Shown here one piece after another: positions 9,922-19,261 of a stretch of 64,000 bases of DNA. Position 1 is the first letter of the stretch; every line of letters begins with the position of its first letter. The notes below the pieces were generated by a model, which worked only from the letters and a program-made list of their open reading frames with translations, was not told the DNA's origin and did not search any database. The translations under genes were made by a program, and so were the position numbers. Origin of the DNA: an uncultured Hyphomonadaceae bacterium (lineage in GTDB: Bacteria; Pseudomonadota; Alphaproteobacteria; Caulobacterales; Maricaulaceae); assembly GCA_913058335.1 (NCBI GenBank), contig CAJXPX010000001.1, positions 118,618-182,617 on the forward strand, in the 5' to 3' direction.

Positions 9922-12090
9922 ATGAGCGGGCCTTTTAAGATGAATGATACAAATCATCAGGCGCCAATTGCGTCCATTATTCATCCATCGTCTGACATAG
10001 GAATCCCATTACTTCCTGATCCAGGTTTCTTGTGGCAGGTATTTCGAAGAAACATGGGAATGTTCTTTTGTGTGGTCGCTCTGATTTGTGTCCTAACTAT
10101 CGTCTTACTTCGGACACTGCCGCCTATATATGCTGCTCGCGCCAGTATATTGATTGAACCCGTTTCCGACCCAGTTCGCACCACTGCGCCTGGTCGTGCT
10201 AATGGCATAGTAAATGCTGATGAGGTGGATACTGAAATTCGCCTTATCGGCTCAGCACTCGTCGCTGAACGTGCGGCTAGGCTTCATGCTGAGAATGTAC
10301 AAAGGCCGGATAATTTGCCGGTTACGGAAGAGCAAATTCTAAGTTTAGCCGCCCAAATTCGCTCTAGCATCCAAGTTTCTCGCGCCGGCCAAACTCGGGT
10401 CGTGGATATCACATCGACCGGTACTGATGCAGACTTCGTCGCTATTGCAGCAAATTCTATAGCAAATGCTTATTTAGATAGTCAAATAGAGGCTAAAACT
10501 ACTCGGACGGATGCGTCTTCCGAATTTATAAATGCACGCTTGGAAGAACTGGAAAAAAATTCTCTTACGGCGCTAGCACAACTTGATAATTATCGTGCCG
10601 ATCGCGGGTTAATTAGCTCACAAGGTATAACTAACGCAGATCAAGAAGTATCTCTTTTAAACCAGCAAGTTAGCACCGCAGAAGCTGACTTACGAGCTGC
10701 AGAAGCACGGCTCAACACCGCCCGAACTCAATTAGAAGCAGGGCGCAATGGCGACGATATTGGAGTTACCCTGAGCTCTAGTACAATTTCCAGCTTACGC
10801 CAAAGCGAAGCTCAAGCCAGCTCTCGACTTTCCATACTCGCTCAACGCTACGGATCATTACACCCTGAGCGGCGCCAAGCCGAAGCAGAATTGAGTGACA
10901 TACGAGCCCGAATACAAGAGGAAATATCCCGCATCCTTTCAAGCCTCAGTTCAGATGTGCAGACCTCTCAATCGCGCGTGGACTCCCTTAATCTCAGCTT
11001 AGCAGCAGCACGAAACCGTAGAAACGAAACCAACAATGCGCAAGCCGGGTATAGCCGTTTGCAACAGAAAGCCGACGCAGCTCAAGCAATCTATCAATCC
11101 TTTTTAGAGAGGTCTCAGGAAACCGGGGCTCTGCGGGACAGCGCAATGCCCGACGCAGTAATTTATGCGCGTGCCAACGTACCTGTCGCGCCTATCGGCC
11201 CTCGCTATAAACTTCTAGGGGCGGCGGGTTTTATTTTAGCCCTCGGAGCAGGCGTATTCGCTATACTTGTTAGTGAGTATTTACGGCGAGGCGTAAGGAC
11301 AAAGCGTGATATAGAGCGGCGCTTACAACTACGTTATGCTGGGGCTGTTCCAACTCTTCGTTCTACAACGGGCTGGAGAAAGCCCAAACTTCTCCCTCAT
11401 GATTATGTTTTGAAATTCCCTCACTCAATTTTTGCCGAGTCGTTTAGGTCTATCCGTACATTTTTGACCTTGTCGCCTGGCACTCGCCCAAAAGCTTTAG
11501 CAATCACTTCCGCATTACCTGGAGAAGGGAAAACGACAACATCCCTTTGTCTTGCGCTAACCACGGCAGCGGAAGGGGTCAGCACAATTCTTGTCGATGC
11601 GGATTTAAGACGAAGAGGCGCGAGCAGACTAACAAACTACTCTTCCGAGCTGGATATTTATGACTATCTACTAAACGGAGCCCCTCTATCAAAATGTTTA
11701 TATTTTGACCCGAACTCATCTTTGCATATTCTCGGCTCCAACGGAACTAATCACAGCTCTACCAACCCTCTCCAAGAAGCATTGATCATAAAAATGTTTG
11801 AAGAATTACGGGAGGCATATGACGTAACAATAGTCGACACGGCCCCGATCTTAGGGGTTGCAGACGGGAGAGTGATAGCCACACTTGCAGATCGGGTGCT
11901 CTTGGTAACGCGTTGGAAGAAAACCTCTATGCGAGCTGTAGAAGCCGTCACCTCAATGCTCGTGAACACCAAAGCAAAAGTAACAGGACTCGCTCTAACT
12001 CAAGTCAATATCAAGAAATATGCAAGCACAGGGGACGGCGATGTTTATGCCTATACCAAGAAGTTTCGAGGGTATTATCAAAATGGTTAG
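9922..12090 (+). CDS. Wzz/Wzc-type polysaccharide co-polymerase with BY-kinase domain (ExoP-like)
   Basis: Wzz N-terminus with TM; coiled coil; Walker A ITSALPGEGKTTTS, Walker A' ILVDADLRRRG; C-terminal Tyr cluster KKYASTGDGDVYAYTKKFRGYYQNG. Confidence 0.92.
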   Translation: MSGPFKMNDTNHQAPIASIIHPSSDIGIPLLPDPGFLWQVFRRNMGMFFCVVALICVLTIVLLRTLPPIYAARASILIEPVSDPVRTTAPGRANGIVNADEVDTEIRLIGSALVAERAARLHAENVQRPDNLPVTEEQILSLAAQIRSSIQVSRAGQTRVVDITSTGTDADFVAIAANSIANAYLDSQIEAKTTRTDASSEFINARLEELEKNSLTALAQLDNYRADRGLISSQGITNADQEVSLLNQQVSTAEADLRAAEARLNTARTQLEAGRNGDDIGVTLSSSTISSLRQSEAQASSRLSILAQRYGSLHPERRQAEAELSDIRARIQEEISRILSSLSSDVQTSQSRVDSLNLSLAAARNRRNETNNAQAGYSRLQQKADAAQAIYQSFLERSQETGALRDSAMPDAVIYARANVPVAPIGPRYKLLGAAGFILALGAGVFAILVSEYLRRGVRTKRDIERRLQLRYAGAVPTLRSTTGWRKPKLLPHDYVLKFPHSIFAESFRSIRTFLTLSPGTRPKALAITSALPGEGKTTTSLCLALTTAAEGVSTILVDADLRRRGASRLTNYSSELDIYDYLLNGAPLSKCLYFDPNSSLHILGSNGTNHSSTNPLQEALIIKMFEELREAYDVTIVDTAPILGVADGRVIATLADRVLLVTRWKKTSMRAVEAVTSMLVNTKAKVTGLALTQVNIKKYASTGDGDVYAYTKKFRGYYQNG

Positions 12091-12143
12091 ATTTTGTTTT
12101 GATGTGCCAAATCCCACAAACGCGCAAATGTGAGATTAGCTTT

Positions 12144-13442
12144 ATGTTTAACAAATACCGGTCCCAGATAAGCAAAAAATTCACATCAGGGACGTTACCT
12201 AAAAAAGTTACGATTACGTTTTGCATGTGCCTAGTCTCATTACCCGCATCAGCGCAGCAAGTTCAGAACAATAGACAAATTGACCGCGTGCCTGAAGATT
12301 ACAGGCCGGAGCCAATATACTTTAACGCCTTCGAACTGAGCCCCACGGTCGGTGCCGAAATCGAATATGTTGATAATCTTTTTCTTTCAGATAGTAATAG
12401 AGTAGATGATACCATCGTTTCTCTTTCACCTGAACTCGTTGCTCAAGACCGCCGTCAAGACAGAGAGATTGGCTTAAGCTTAAAAGCGGAACTACAAACC
12501 TATCTCAATGGAAATGCAAAGGATCGACTTCTAGTAGATGCGGCTGGCTCAGCTCGGTTTGGACTGGGGACTTTAACCCGAACATCTATTAGTGGCTCCT
12601 ATAAAAAGAACGACACTCAAGGCGCCGGACTAAGGAATTCCGGCACCGGTGGGCAGCCCCTCACCCTGACAAGTTACAAAGGCAGTATTGGACTAGAACG
12701 CGACCTAGGCTCTTTTACGGCCTCCGCAAACGGTGATTTCACATCGACTTCTTTTAATGGCAATAACTTGCTTTTCAATAATGTCGCTTTCGACAGTAGC
12801 TACAGGGACTTTGAAACTTTGAGTGGGTCGGGTAAATTAGCCTATGAAGTTACACCTGCGCAGCGTATATATTCCAAGTTTGAGTATAATGACCGAAAGT
12901 ATCAAGATATAGGCAATAGTGATGATTTTCCAAGCTTTCTCAAAGTCAATCGATCATCCACTGATGCATCATTATCCGTGGGATATAGACGAGAGCTGAC
13001 GAGATTAATTTCTATAGATGTGAGCGGAGGATATATCACGCAGGATTTCGAGGATAACGCTTTCTCAGACGTATCATCCTTGACATTTAATGCAGATATC
13101 TTTTGGGAGCCCACCCAATTAACTACTATTAGCCTTCGAACCTCTCGGTCAGTTGACACGACGAATGATCCTCTTTTCACTGGGCTATTGCGCTCGGCGG
13201 CCAGTATATCTGTAAGGCATGAATTACGGCGCAATCTCATTATAGGTTTAAATGGACGCTATGCTTTTATCGATATTGAAGACGGCGAAAATGGTACCCA
13301 AATTTCCACTTACGCAACAGCTCGCTACTATCTTTCAAAGAACTGGTCTTTTGAATTAAAGGGTGAATATTTTGATCAGGACGTTGACTTATTTCCGGGC
13401 AAACAATCCCGTCTGAAGCTAGGAATCTTTTATGCCTACTGA
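12144..13442 (+). CDS. Outer-membrane beta-barrel protein of exopolysaccharide cluster
   Basis: ATG at 12144 followed by signal-like MFNKYRSQ...FCMCLVSLPASAQQ; beta-strand-rich, ends in aromatic FYAY. The ORF-track start at 11913 overlaps the preceding kinase and is unlikely. Confidence 0.8.
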   Translation: MFNKYRSQISKKFTSGTLPKKVTITFCMCLVSLPASAQQVQNNRQIDRVPEDYRPEPIYFNAFELSPTVGAEIEYVDNLFLSDSNRVDDTIVSLSPELVAQDRRQDREIGLSLKAELQTYLNGNAKDRLLVDAAGSARFGLGTLTRTSISGSYKKNDTQGAGLRNSGTGGQPLTLTSYKGSIGLERDLGSFTASANGDFTSTSFNGNNLLFNNVAFDSSYRDFETLSGSGKLAYEVTPAQRIYSKFEYNDRKYQDIGNSDDFPSFLKVNRSSTDASLSVGYRRELTRLISIDVSGGYITQDFEDNAFSDVSSLTFNADIFWEPTQLTTISLRTSRSVDTTNDPLFTGLLRSAASISVRHELRRNLIIGLNGRYAFIDIEDGENGTQISTYATARYYLSKNWSFELKGEYFDQDVDLFPGKQSRLKLGIFYAY

Positions 13443-13517
13443 CCCTTTTCATTGACAAACTTTAAATTAAGTGTTCCCTGCTATTGATCGCGGCGTTGTA
13501 ATGACCGTGAGGGGAAA

Positions 13518-13724
13518 ATGAAAAACTCGAATTTCAAATCCAAAGATCCTATCCCGCCGAGCTCCAAGGGTCATGTGCGCAAACAGATAAGCGGTGAACC
13601 CGCAAGACGTAAAGAAGGCGAGCAAGGCTATTCATTTCCGGTGAAATGCCTTCTTTGGGTTTCACTGCCCCTCTTATCTTGGGGACTAATTGTGGCCCTC
13701 TATAGTTTTTTTACAAAGCTCTAA
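13518..13724 (+). CDS. Small single-TM hypothetical protein
   Basis: 68 aa; GAGGGG Shine-Dalgarno-like upstream (gtgaggggaaaATG); one C-terminal hydrophobic segment. Confidence 0.5.
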   Translation: MKNSNFKSKDPIPPSSKGHVRKQISGEPARRKEGEQGYSFPVKCLLWVSLPLLSWGLIVALYSFFTKL

Positions 13725-13926
13725 ACAAAAGAAACTTCTTACGACTTGTCATTTCTCGCATAGAAATAGTGCAAATTCAGCAATTTCTACATATATAATT
13801 GTGCCAGAATATCAAATTATTGCGTCGATCGGATTAAAGAGTCCCATCCAATGATTTCCGGTTTAAGATGTTGTTAACCTTAGATCTCGTGTCAAAGGGT
13901 TTCAGCTATCTTGGAGGCGCACGAAA

Positions 13927-14649
13927 ATGACTTTTTTAATGCCGGACAGTAAATTTACTTCAGCCGAAGAAAAATCCAATTTTGATAAATCAGAATACCA
14001 AACGCCGAAGGTTTTGTCTATGGGGCAAGCTATTTCTGATAATCCCTTAGAGGTACGACTGCTAGATATGTTGGGCGCACTTGCTATGTTGGTCTTATTT
14101 GGACCATTAATGATCATAGTCGCCCTCGCAATTTTTGTCGCCAATCCGGGACCGATCTTTTTTAAACAAAAACGTATCGGACAATATGGAAAACCGTTTT
14201 ACTGCTATAAATTTAGAACTATGGCCGTCGATGCTGAAGCCAGATTAGAAGCATTGTTACGTAACTGCCCTGCAAGTCGAGCCGAATGGGCTCGAGATCA
14301 TAAGTTACGGAATGATCCCCGTATCGTAGGCATTGGCCGATTTCTTCGGAAAAGTAGCTTTGACGAGTTGCCGCAAATTTTTAATGTTCTGAAAGGTGAA
14401 ATGAGCCTTGTTGGTCCTCGCCCCATTGTGGCCGATGAGTGTAAAAAATATGGTCGCTACATCTCTCATTACTGCTCTGTCCGACCCGGGATTACCGGTT
14501 TGTGGCAGGTAAGTGGTCGCAACGACGTACATTATAGACGCAGAGTCGCATTCGATGTCTTATACGCGCGGAAAAGTGGACTCCAAGATTATTTGCGCAT
14601 TCTGTTCATGACCGTTCCTAGCGTTTTAGCCTCCCGAGGTTCTTACTGA
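13927..14649 (+). CDS. Undecaprenyl-phosphate sugar phosphotransferase (ExoY/WcaJ-like bacterial sugar transferase)
   Basis: [59 protein letters not shown]. Confidence 0.93.
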   Translation: MTFLMPDSKFTSAEEKSNFDKSEYQTPKVLSMGQAISDNPLEVRLLDMLGALAMLVLFGPLMIIVALAIFVANPGPIFFKQKRIGQYGKPFYCYKFRTMAVDAEARLEALLRNCPASRAEWARDHKLRNDPRIVGIGRFLRKSSFDELPQIFNVLKGEMSLVGPRPIVADECKKYGRYISHYCSVRPGITGLWQVSGRNDVHYRRRVAFDVLYARKSGLQDYLRILFMTVPSVLASRGSY

Positions 14650-14663
14650 CCCTTTAATTATTA

Positions 14664-14691
14664 TTTGCGATGATAATTCGTTCATCGCAAA
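14664..14691 (+). terminator. Perfect 10-bp inverted repeat just after the sugar transferase stop (possible terminator or RNA stem)
   Basis: tttgcgatga-taattcgt-tcatcgcaaa, 14 bp after the stop; no strong U-tract follows. Confidence 0.4.
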
Positions 14692-14804
14692 ATAAGCTTT
14701 GTAATTCCAATCTGAAGCCTAGGAGTTGAAAGACTGCGGGGCTTTACTCACTCTAAAAAACCATCTGCTCAACAATCATTTTTAGGGATGGGAGGCGACA
14801 GAGA

Positions 14805-15014
14805 ATGATATATCACGGCCTAGAGAAGCTGGAAAACATCGCCGGGCATATCTGGAACAAAGCTCCCAAAAGTAACCTCAATAAAGTGTTGGACGAGGCG
14901 CTCAATACATCAGAGCTATCGCTACATGCGATGGCCGGGCGTTTTTTACCAACAACAAAGACTGCGCTGTTACTGAAACCTTATTATACTGCTTATGGAA
15001 AGCACATAAATTGA
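14805..15014 (+). CDS. Small hypothetical protein (69 aa)
   Basis: ATG preceded by GGGAGG Shine-Dalgarno-like sequence (ttagggatgggaggcgacagagaATG); no recognised family. Confidence 0.35.
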   Translation: MIYHGLEKLENIAGHIWNKAPKSNLNKVLDEALNTSELSLHAMAGRFLPTTKTALLLKPYYTAYGKHIN

Positions 15015-15234
15015 TCTCCTGCTCTGGTTTATGGTTGTGAAAACGGCAATTAAGTTCAAGGATTAGGCTAAAGATATAAACCCAATGTGGCCCCCAATAG
15101 TATTTCCTCGCTGCGCTCAGGGTGCAGCACAGAAAGTTGTCATTTAATTGCAACCAAAGAAGTGAGCAAAATTTCTCTAAGCCCAGTTCGAAATCAGGGC
15201 CACTTTATACGATACCGAACAAAGTATGAGTTTA

Positions 15235-15708
15235 TTAGCTAAACTTAGGATGTAAATGGGCATGACCTTTATGTTCATGTGCATCATGTTGGTGATGGTG
15301 ATCATCCAAACTGACCCCGATAATATTTACAGAGCCAAACCCGACTCCGCGCTCCGTTCGCAAATTATTAGCAAGCGAACGAACATCTTTAGTTAAGCCA
15401 TGTAAAATGACGCATTCAAGACTATGGTCATGATCTAAATAAACGCGCGAGGTTGAGACGATTAAATCATGGTGGGCATGATGGATATCAGACAATCTTT
15501 CCGCCAAAGTTCGAATTGTGCGGTTGAATATGAAAGAGACTATCCCCACACAGTAAGCCGGATCTTCTGGTTTGGTTTTCTCGGCTTTCAATGCATCGCG
15601 TATAAGATCCCGTATCGCTTCTGAACGGCTCTCATATCCGTTCCGAGAGATATGATCCTCAAATTCTTCGGCCAGAGCATCATCAACTGAAAGAGTAATA
15701 CGTTGCAT
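15235..15708 (-). CDS. nikR: NikR-like ribbon-helix-helix metalloregulator with His-rich C-terminal tail
   Basis: MQRITLSVDDALAEEFEDHISRNGYESRSEAIRDLIRDAL is a typical NikR RHH domain; ACT-like NikR C-terminal domain HHAHHDLIVSTSRVYLDHDHSLECVILHG; tail DDHHHQHDAHEHKGHAHLHP. ATG at 15708 preferred over the TTG at 15726. Confidence 0.88.
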   Translation of the reverse strand: MQRITLSVDDALAEEFEDHISRNGYESRSEAIRDLIRDALKAEKTKPEDPAYCVGIVSFIFNRTIRTLAERLSDIHHAHHDLIVSTSRVYLDHDHSLECVILHGLTKDVRSLANNLRTERGVGFGSVNIIGVSLDDHHHQHDAHEHKGHAHLHPKFS

Positions 15709-15820
15709 GGGCACCTGACTGTTCAAAGTTTCCGATAAGCATACTTAAACGTAATAAACTAATCTTTGAAATATAAATCAAAAAATTGCATCCGGTGGAC
15801 AAATGGCAACGTAACTGTAT

Positions 15821-15848
15821 GTAAGAAGAAAATATAAAAAGTTCTTAC
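15821..15848. promoter_or_regulatory. Candidate NikR-type operator (variant half-sites)
   Basis: Perfect inverted repeat GTAAGA-N16-TCTTAC in the nikR/operon divergent region; E. coli NikR operator is GTATGA-N16-TCATAC (same 6-16-6 geometry). Confidence 0.6.
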
Positions 15849-15870
15849 TCGCCCTCGTTGAAAGTCATTT

Positions 15871-16413
15871 ATGAAATTATCGATTACAAAACTCTTAAAG
15901 GCGTCTCGCGGTTTAAAATTTTTCAGCTGTTTTTTTACGGTCTTTTTAGGGGTTAGTCTTTTTCTCGCCCAGACCGCACAGGCCCACGCCCCTAGCTGGT
16001 CAGTCGAAACTGAGGCCGCTCCCATCATTCTTCGCTTTACCTATACAGACGGAAAACCCATGTCATTTTCCAAGGTTAGGGTTCTTTCACCCGACGGCGA
16101 GATTTACCAAGTCGGCAATGCGGATCGTGAAGGCTATTTTTCTTTTATTCCGCGCGGGTATGTAGAGTCCACAGAGTCAGATTCAGCTCCTCTCTGGACA
16201 GTCTTGGCCATTGGAGATGAAGGGCATGAAATAAAAGCTGAAGTGTCTGCTGAAGCCTCCACAAACATTCAATCGCGCCAATCCTCAATGTCGTCAGCTC
16301 TGGCTTGGTTATTGGTTGTTAGCGTTCTTCTCAACTTCGCTTTTTTAGGGGCAAAACTGGAACGCCTCCTGAGCGGTCGTTCTTCTGGAACCCCGTCCAA
16401 TTTGAAAGCCTGA
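15871..16413 (+). CDS. Periplasmic carboxypeptidase-regulatory-like protein with C-terminal TM (NikL/CbiL-like accessory protein)
   Basis: Signal peptide; APSWSVETEAAPIILRFTYTDGKPMSFSKVRVLSPDGEIYQVGNADREGYFSFIP; C-terminal TM helix. Confidence 0.6.
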   Translation: MKLSITKLLKASRGLKFFSCFFTVFLGVSLFLAQTAQAHAPSWSVETEAAPIILRFTYTDGKPMSFSKVRVLSPDGEIYQVGNADREGYFSFIPRGYVESTESDSAPLWTVLAIGDEGHEIKAEVSAEASTNIQSRQSSMSSALAWLLVVSVLLNFAFLGAKLERLLSGRSSGTPSNLKA

Positions 16414-16415
16414 AA

Positions 16416-18455
16416 ATGAAATTTGCAATTGCCTCAATAAGCATCTCCGCATTGATGATAAGCCAGATCAGCTTTGCCCATGCCCAGAACAATCCAGAAG
16501 CAGAGCCCCTCCTCGCGCCGCAAACCCGCGTAATTGATACGATTACAGTGAAAGGACAGATATTCAGAGGCGTTGAATCTTCATATTCTGCGACAGAAAT
16601 TTCTTCCGAGGATATCCGGATTAAACGCGTTAATGAAGTGAATGAACTTTTGGAAGATGTTCCGGGTGTCAGTGTGCGCGATTTTGGCCTTGGCGGTGTC
16701 GCCAGCTCAACCGTAATTCGTGGCTTTGGTAATGGAGCGCATGGCGGCGATCTCGGCGTCGTTATTGACGGCATACCGTTGAACGAAGCTAATTCTCATG
16801 CGGACGGGTATGTCGATTTGAATGTTATTGTTCCCCTTGAAGTCAAAGATTTGACTGTATTCCGAGGTCCTGTCTCAGCGCTTTACGGAAATTTCAACCG
16901 CGGCGGCTTAATCGCGCTCGAAACCCGAAACTCAGGAAACTATACCGAAGCAGATATTAGCGCAGGGTCTTTTGACACATTTGATGCCCAAGCTGCTTTC
17001 GGGAAAGAGGTCGGCCAAAATCAAGCGTATAATTTCGCCGCGCAATACTTCCGCACAGATGGTTTCCGGCCCCAATCAGACGCTGAACGCGGAACAGTTT
17101 CAGGCCGAGGTCAATTTCAACTCAATCCAAAGATAGACCTCTCCCTATCAGGTCGATATCACGAAGCAGAGGCAGACTCAGCCGCTTACACAACGCTCCA
17201 TCAGTTTGAAACTGATCCTTACGGCATAGACCCGCGTGTGCAAAATGACGGCGCGGAAAAAACATTCGGCACGCTTCGCGCTGATCTTGGTTTTATATTA
17301 AATGACACCAACAAACTCCTGACTTATGCCTATGGTACGCAACAGGATTTCACGCGCTGGTTTTCCAGAGGGGGAGCTGACGCCCCGAGCTGGAGGCAGC
17401 GCGAGGAAACGTATGACCGTGATGTTTATGGCCTTGGCACAAGCCTAAATGGACGGGTTGATATTGCTGGCCGTGAAATCGCTTACGTCGCCGGAGTTGA
17501 GCATTTCGGCGAAGCGACAGAATTTCAGTTCTATGATGATTTGGATAACCGCCGCCGCACCTTCCCGGCCGAGTTCAACCGGGAATCCACGCTCAACAGT
17601 AATGCGCTTTTTGCGGAAGCTGATATTGCCCTAACGGATCGCCTAGACCTCTCGCTCGGCGTACGAGCAGACGAATTTGATGGCGACTGCGAACCTTTGG
17701 GGCCCGAAACTGGGGCAGAAGCTTGCGGAGAGCTAGAAAGCGTGAGCAATGTTAGTCCGAAAATCGGTCTGCGCGCGCAGCTTCTGGATCAAGTTCAGCT
17801 GCGTGCAAGTTATTCCGAAGGTTTTGCTTTGGCGAGCGGCTTCGCGAAATTTGCGTCTGGCGCTCAATCCCTTGGGGTGAATGGACTTCGCCAATATGAA
17901 ATCGGGGCGACAATCAACCCTGCGCCTTCGGTCAGACTTGATCTAGCACTTTACGACATCACCTCTTCAAATGAAATCAATGAAGTGACGCCGGGAGAGT
18001 TTGTCAATTTTGGGGAAACATCCCGGACGGGATTTGAATCCAGCTTGGCTTGGGAAATTTCGGATCAATTTCAAGTCAAGGCGGTCTATGGCTATGCCGA
18101 CTCTGAAATCGATGAAAATCTAAATTCAGCTCTCATCGGAAATCGTGTCAATGGCGTGCCAGAGCATACCGCGACACTAATTGCCACTTACTTTCCAATT
18201 CCAGATCTAAGGTTTACGGCGACGGGTCGTTATATCGGAGAGTATGATATCGATGCCGCCAATACAATGAGGTCTGAGGATTACGGCGTTCTAGACCTTG
18301 ACGCAACGTATCGCCTTAACACGAAGTCGCCGACAAACCTCTTCATCAGCGTCGATAATGTGACCGATAAAGTTTACGCGACAATTTTCAACAGTTTGGG
18401 CGCGTCAGCTGGGGCACCTCGCGCCGTCTTTGCTGGAGTGCAATTCGGCTTTTAA
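16416..18455 (+). CDS. TonB-dependent outer membrane receptor (candidate metal-complex receptor)
   Basis: Signal peptide, plug domain (VNEVNELLEDVPGVSVRDFG...VIRGFGNGAHGGDLGVVIDGIPLN), barrel with C-terminal aromatic FAGVQFGF. Confidence 0.92.
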   Translation: MKFAIASISISALMISQISFAHAQNNPEAEPLLAPQTRVIDTITVKGQIFRGVESSYSATEISSEDIRIKRVNEVNELLEDVPGVSVRDFGLGGVASSTVIRGFGNGAHGGDLGVVIDGIPLNEANSHADGYVDLNVIVPLEVKDLTVFRGPVSALYGNFNRGGLIALETRNSGNYTEADISAGSFDTFDAQAAFGKEVGQNQAYNFAAQYFRTDGFRPQSDAERGTVSGRGQFQLNPKIDLSLSGRYHEAEADSAAYTTLHQFETDPYGIDPRVQNDGAEKTFGTLRADLGFILNDTNKLLTYAYGTQQDFTRWFSRGGADAPSWRQREETYDRDVYGLGTSLNGRVDIAGREIAYVAGVEHFGEATEFQFYDDLDNRRRTFPAEFNRESTLNSNALFAEADIALTDRLDLSLGVRADEFDGDCEPLGPETGAEACGELESVSNVSPKIGLRAQLLDQVQLRASYSEGFALASGFAKFASGAQSLGVNGLRQYEIGATINPAPSVRLDLALYDITSSNEINEVTPGEFVNFGETSRTGFESSLAWEISDQFQVKAVYGYADSEIDENLNSALIGNRVNGVPEHTATLIATYFPIPDLRFTATGRYIGEYDIDAANTMRSEDYGVLDLDATYRLNTKSPTNLFISVDNVTDKVYATIFNSLGASAGAPRAVFAGVQFGF

Positions 18456-18501
18456 TTTCACTTTGAAATATATCTCACCTTTAACCATTACAGAGAAAAT
18501 T

Positions 18502-19218
18502 ATGTTAAAACGGTTTATGTTACTGGCGTCTGGACTGACCCTTCTATGGTGTCCGTCAGCCTTCTCTCACACAGCTTGGTTCGTACCTGTTGAGAGCGGC
18601 CTGACGGATACGGCGCAATACCAAATTTATTTTGGAGGTCACGAAGGCAAGCTGGAAGGTTATTCCGCTGAGAAAGTAAAAACCATCTCCGCTATTGACG
18701 TAAATGGTGCGCCCCTAACCGTTTGGCGAACAATGGATGACGACAAAATGCAGATTCGTGCCGAGGGTATGCCCGCCATGCTACTTATGCACTTCGATAA
18801 TGGCATTTATACTCGTACCGCAGAGGGTGACAGCGTAAATGTGCCAATGAGTCAGGTCGAAGATCCGATTTCTGCGGTCAATGCTATCAAATACCATAAG
18901 ACTATTAGTCTTTGGACAGAGGTCGTCACAGAGGCTCAAGGACAACCATTTGAAGTCGTGCCGATGAGCGGCGAGGCCCCAAAAGCGGGTCAACCAATGA
19001 AAGTAAAAGTCCTGATAGACGGCCTTCCAGCAGAAGACATAGAAATTGGGACAGGAGAAAACACGTCCGAGACGAAAACAGATGCGGATGGCATGGCGAT
19101 GTTCACACCTGCCTCAGGCTTTAACAAACTTTGGGCTGGAAAAAGGACACCTGTCAAAGACAATCCCGACTATACGGAATCAAGCGTAGAATATCTATTC
19201 ACGTTTAACGTCGAATAA
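18502..19218 (+). CDS. DUF4198/NikK-like periplasmic protein
   Basis: Signal peptide ending CPSAFSHTAWF; TKTDADGMAMFTPA, typical of DUF4198. ATG at 18502 avoids overlap with the receptor gene. Confidence 0.75.
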   Translation: MLKRFMLLASGLTLLWCPSAFSHTAWFVPVESGLTDTAQYQIYFGGHEGKLEGYSAEKVKTISAIDVNGAPLTVWRTMDDDKMQIRAEGMPAMLLMHFDNGIYTRTAEGDSVNVPMSQVEDPISAVNAIKYHKTISLWTEVVTEAQGQPFEVVPMSGEAPKAGQPMKVKVLIDGLPAEDIEIGTGENTSETKTDADGMAMFTPASGFNKLWAGKRTPVKDNPDYTESSVEYLFTFNVE

Positions 19219-19261
19219 TAAAGCTATAACGCCGTTTAATTCTTGGTATAAGGCTTCTGAC

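Noticed and set aside
11913-12143. 5' extension of the outer-membrane beta-barrel ORF
   Set aside because: Overlaps the BY-kinase C-terminus; ATG at 12144 gives a proper signal peptide.
15740-15821. CATAC (15740-15744) and GTATG (15817-15821) as a classical NikR half-site pair
   Set aside because: Spacing is far from the 16-bp requirement; the GTAAGA-N16-TCTTAC repeat is the better candidate.
16331-16774. 147-aa minus-strand ORF
   Set aside because: Antisense to the TonB-dependent receptor start; low-complexity translation.
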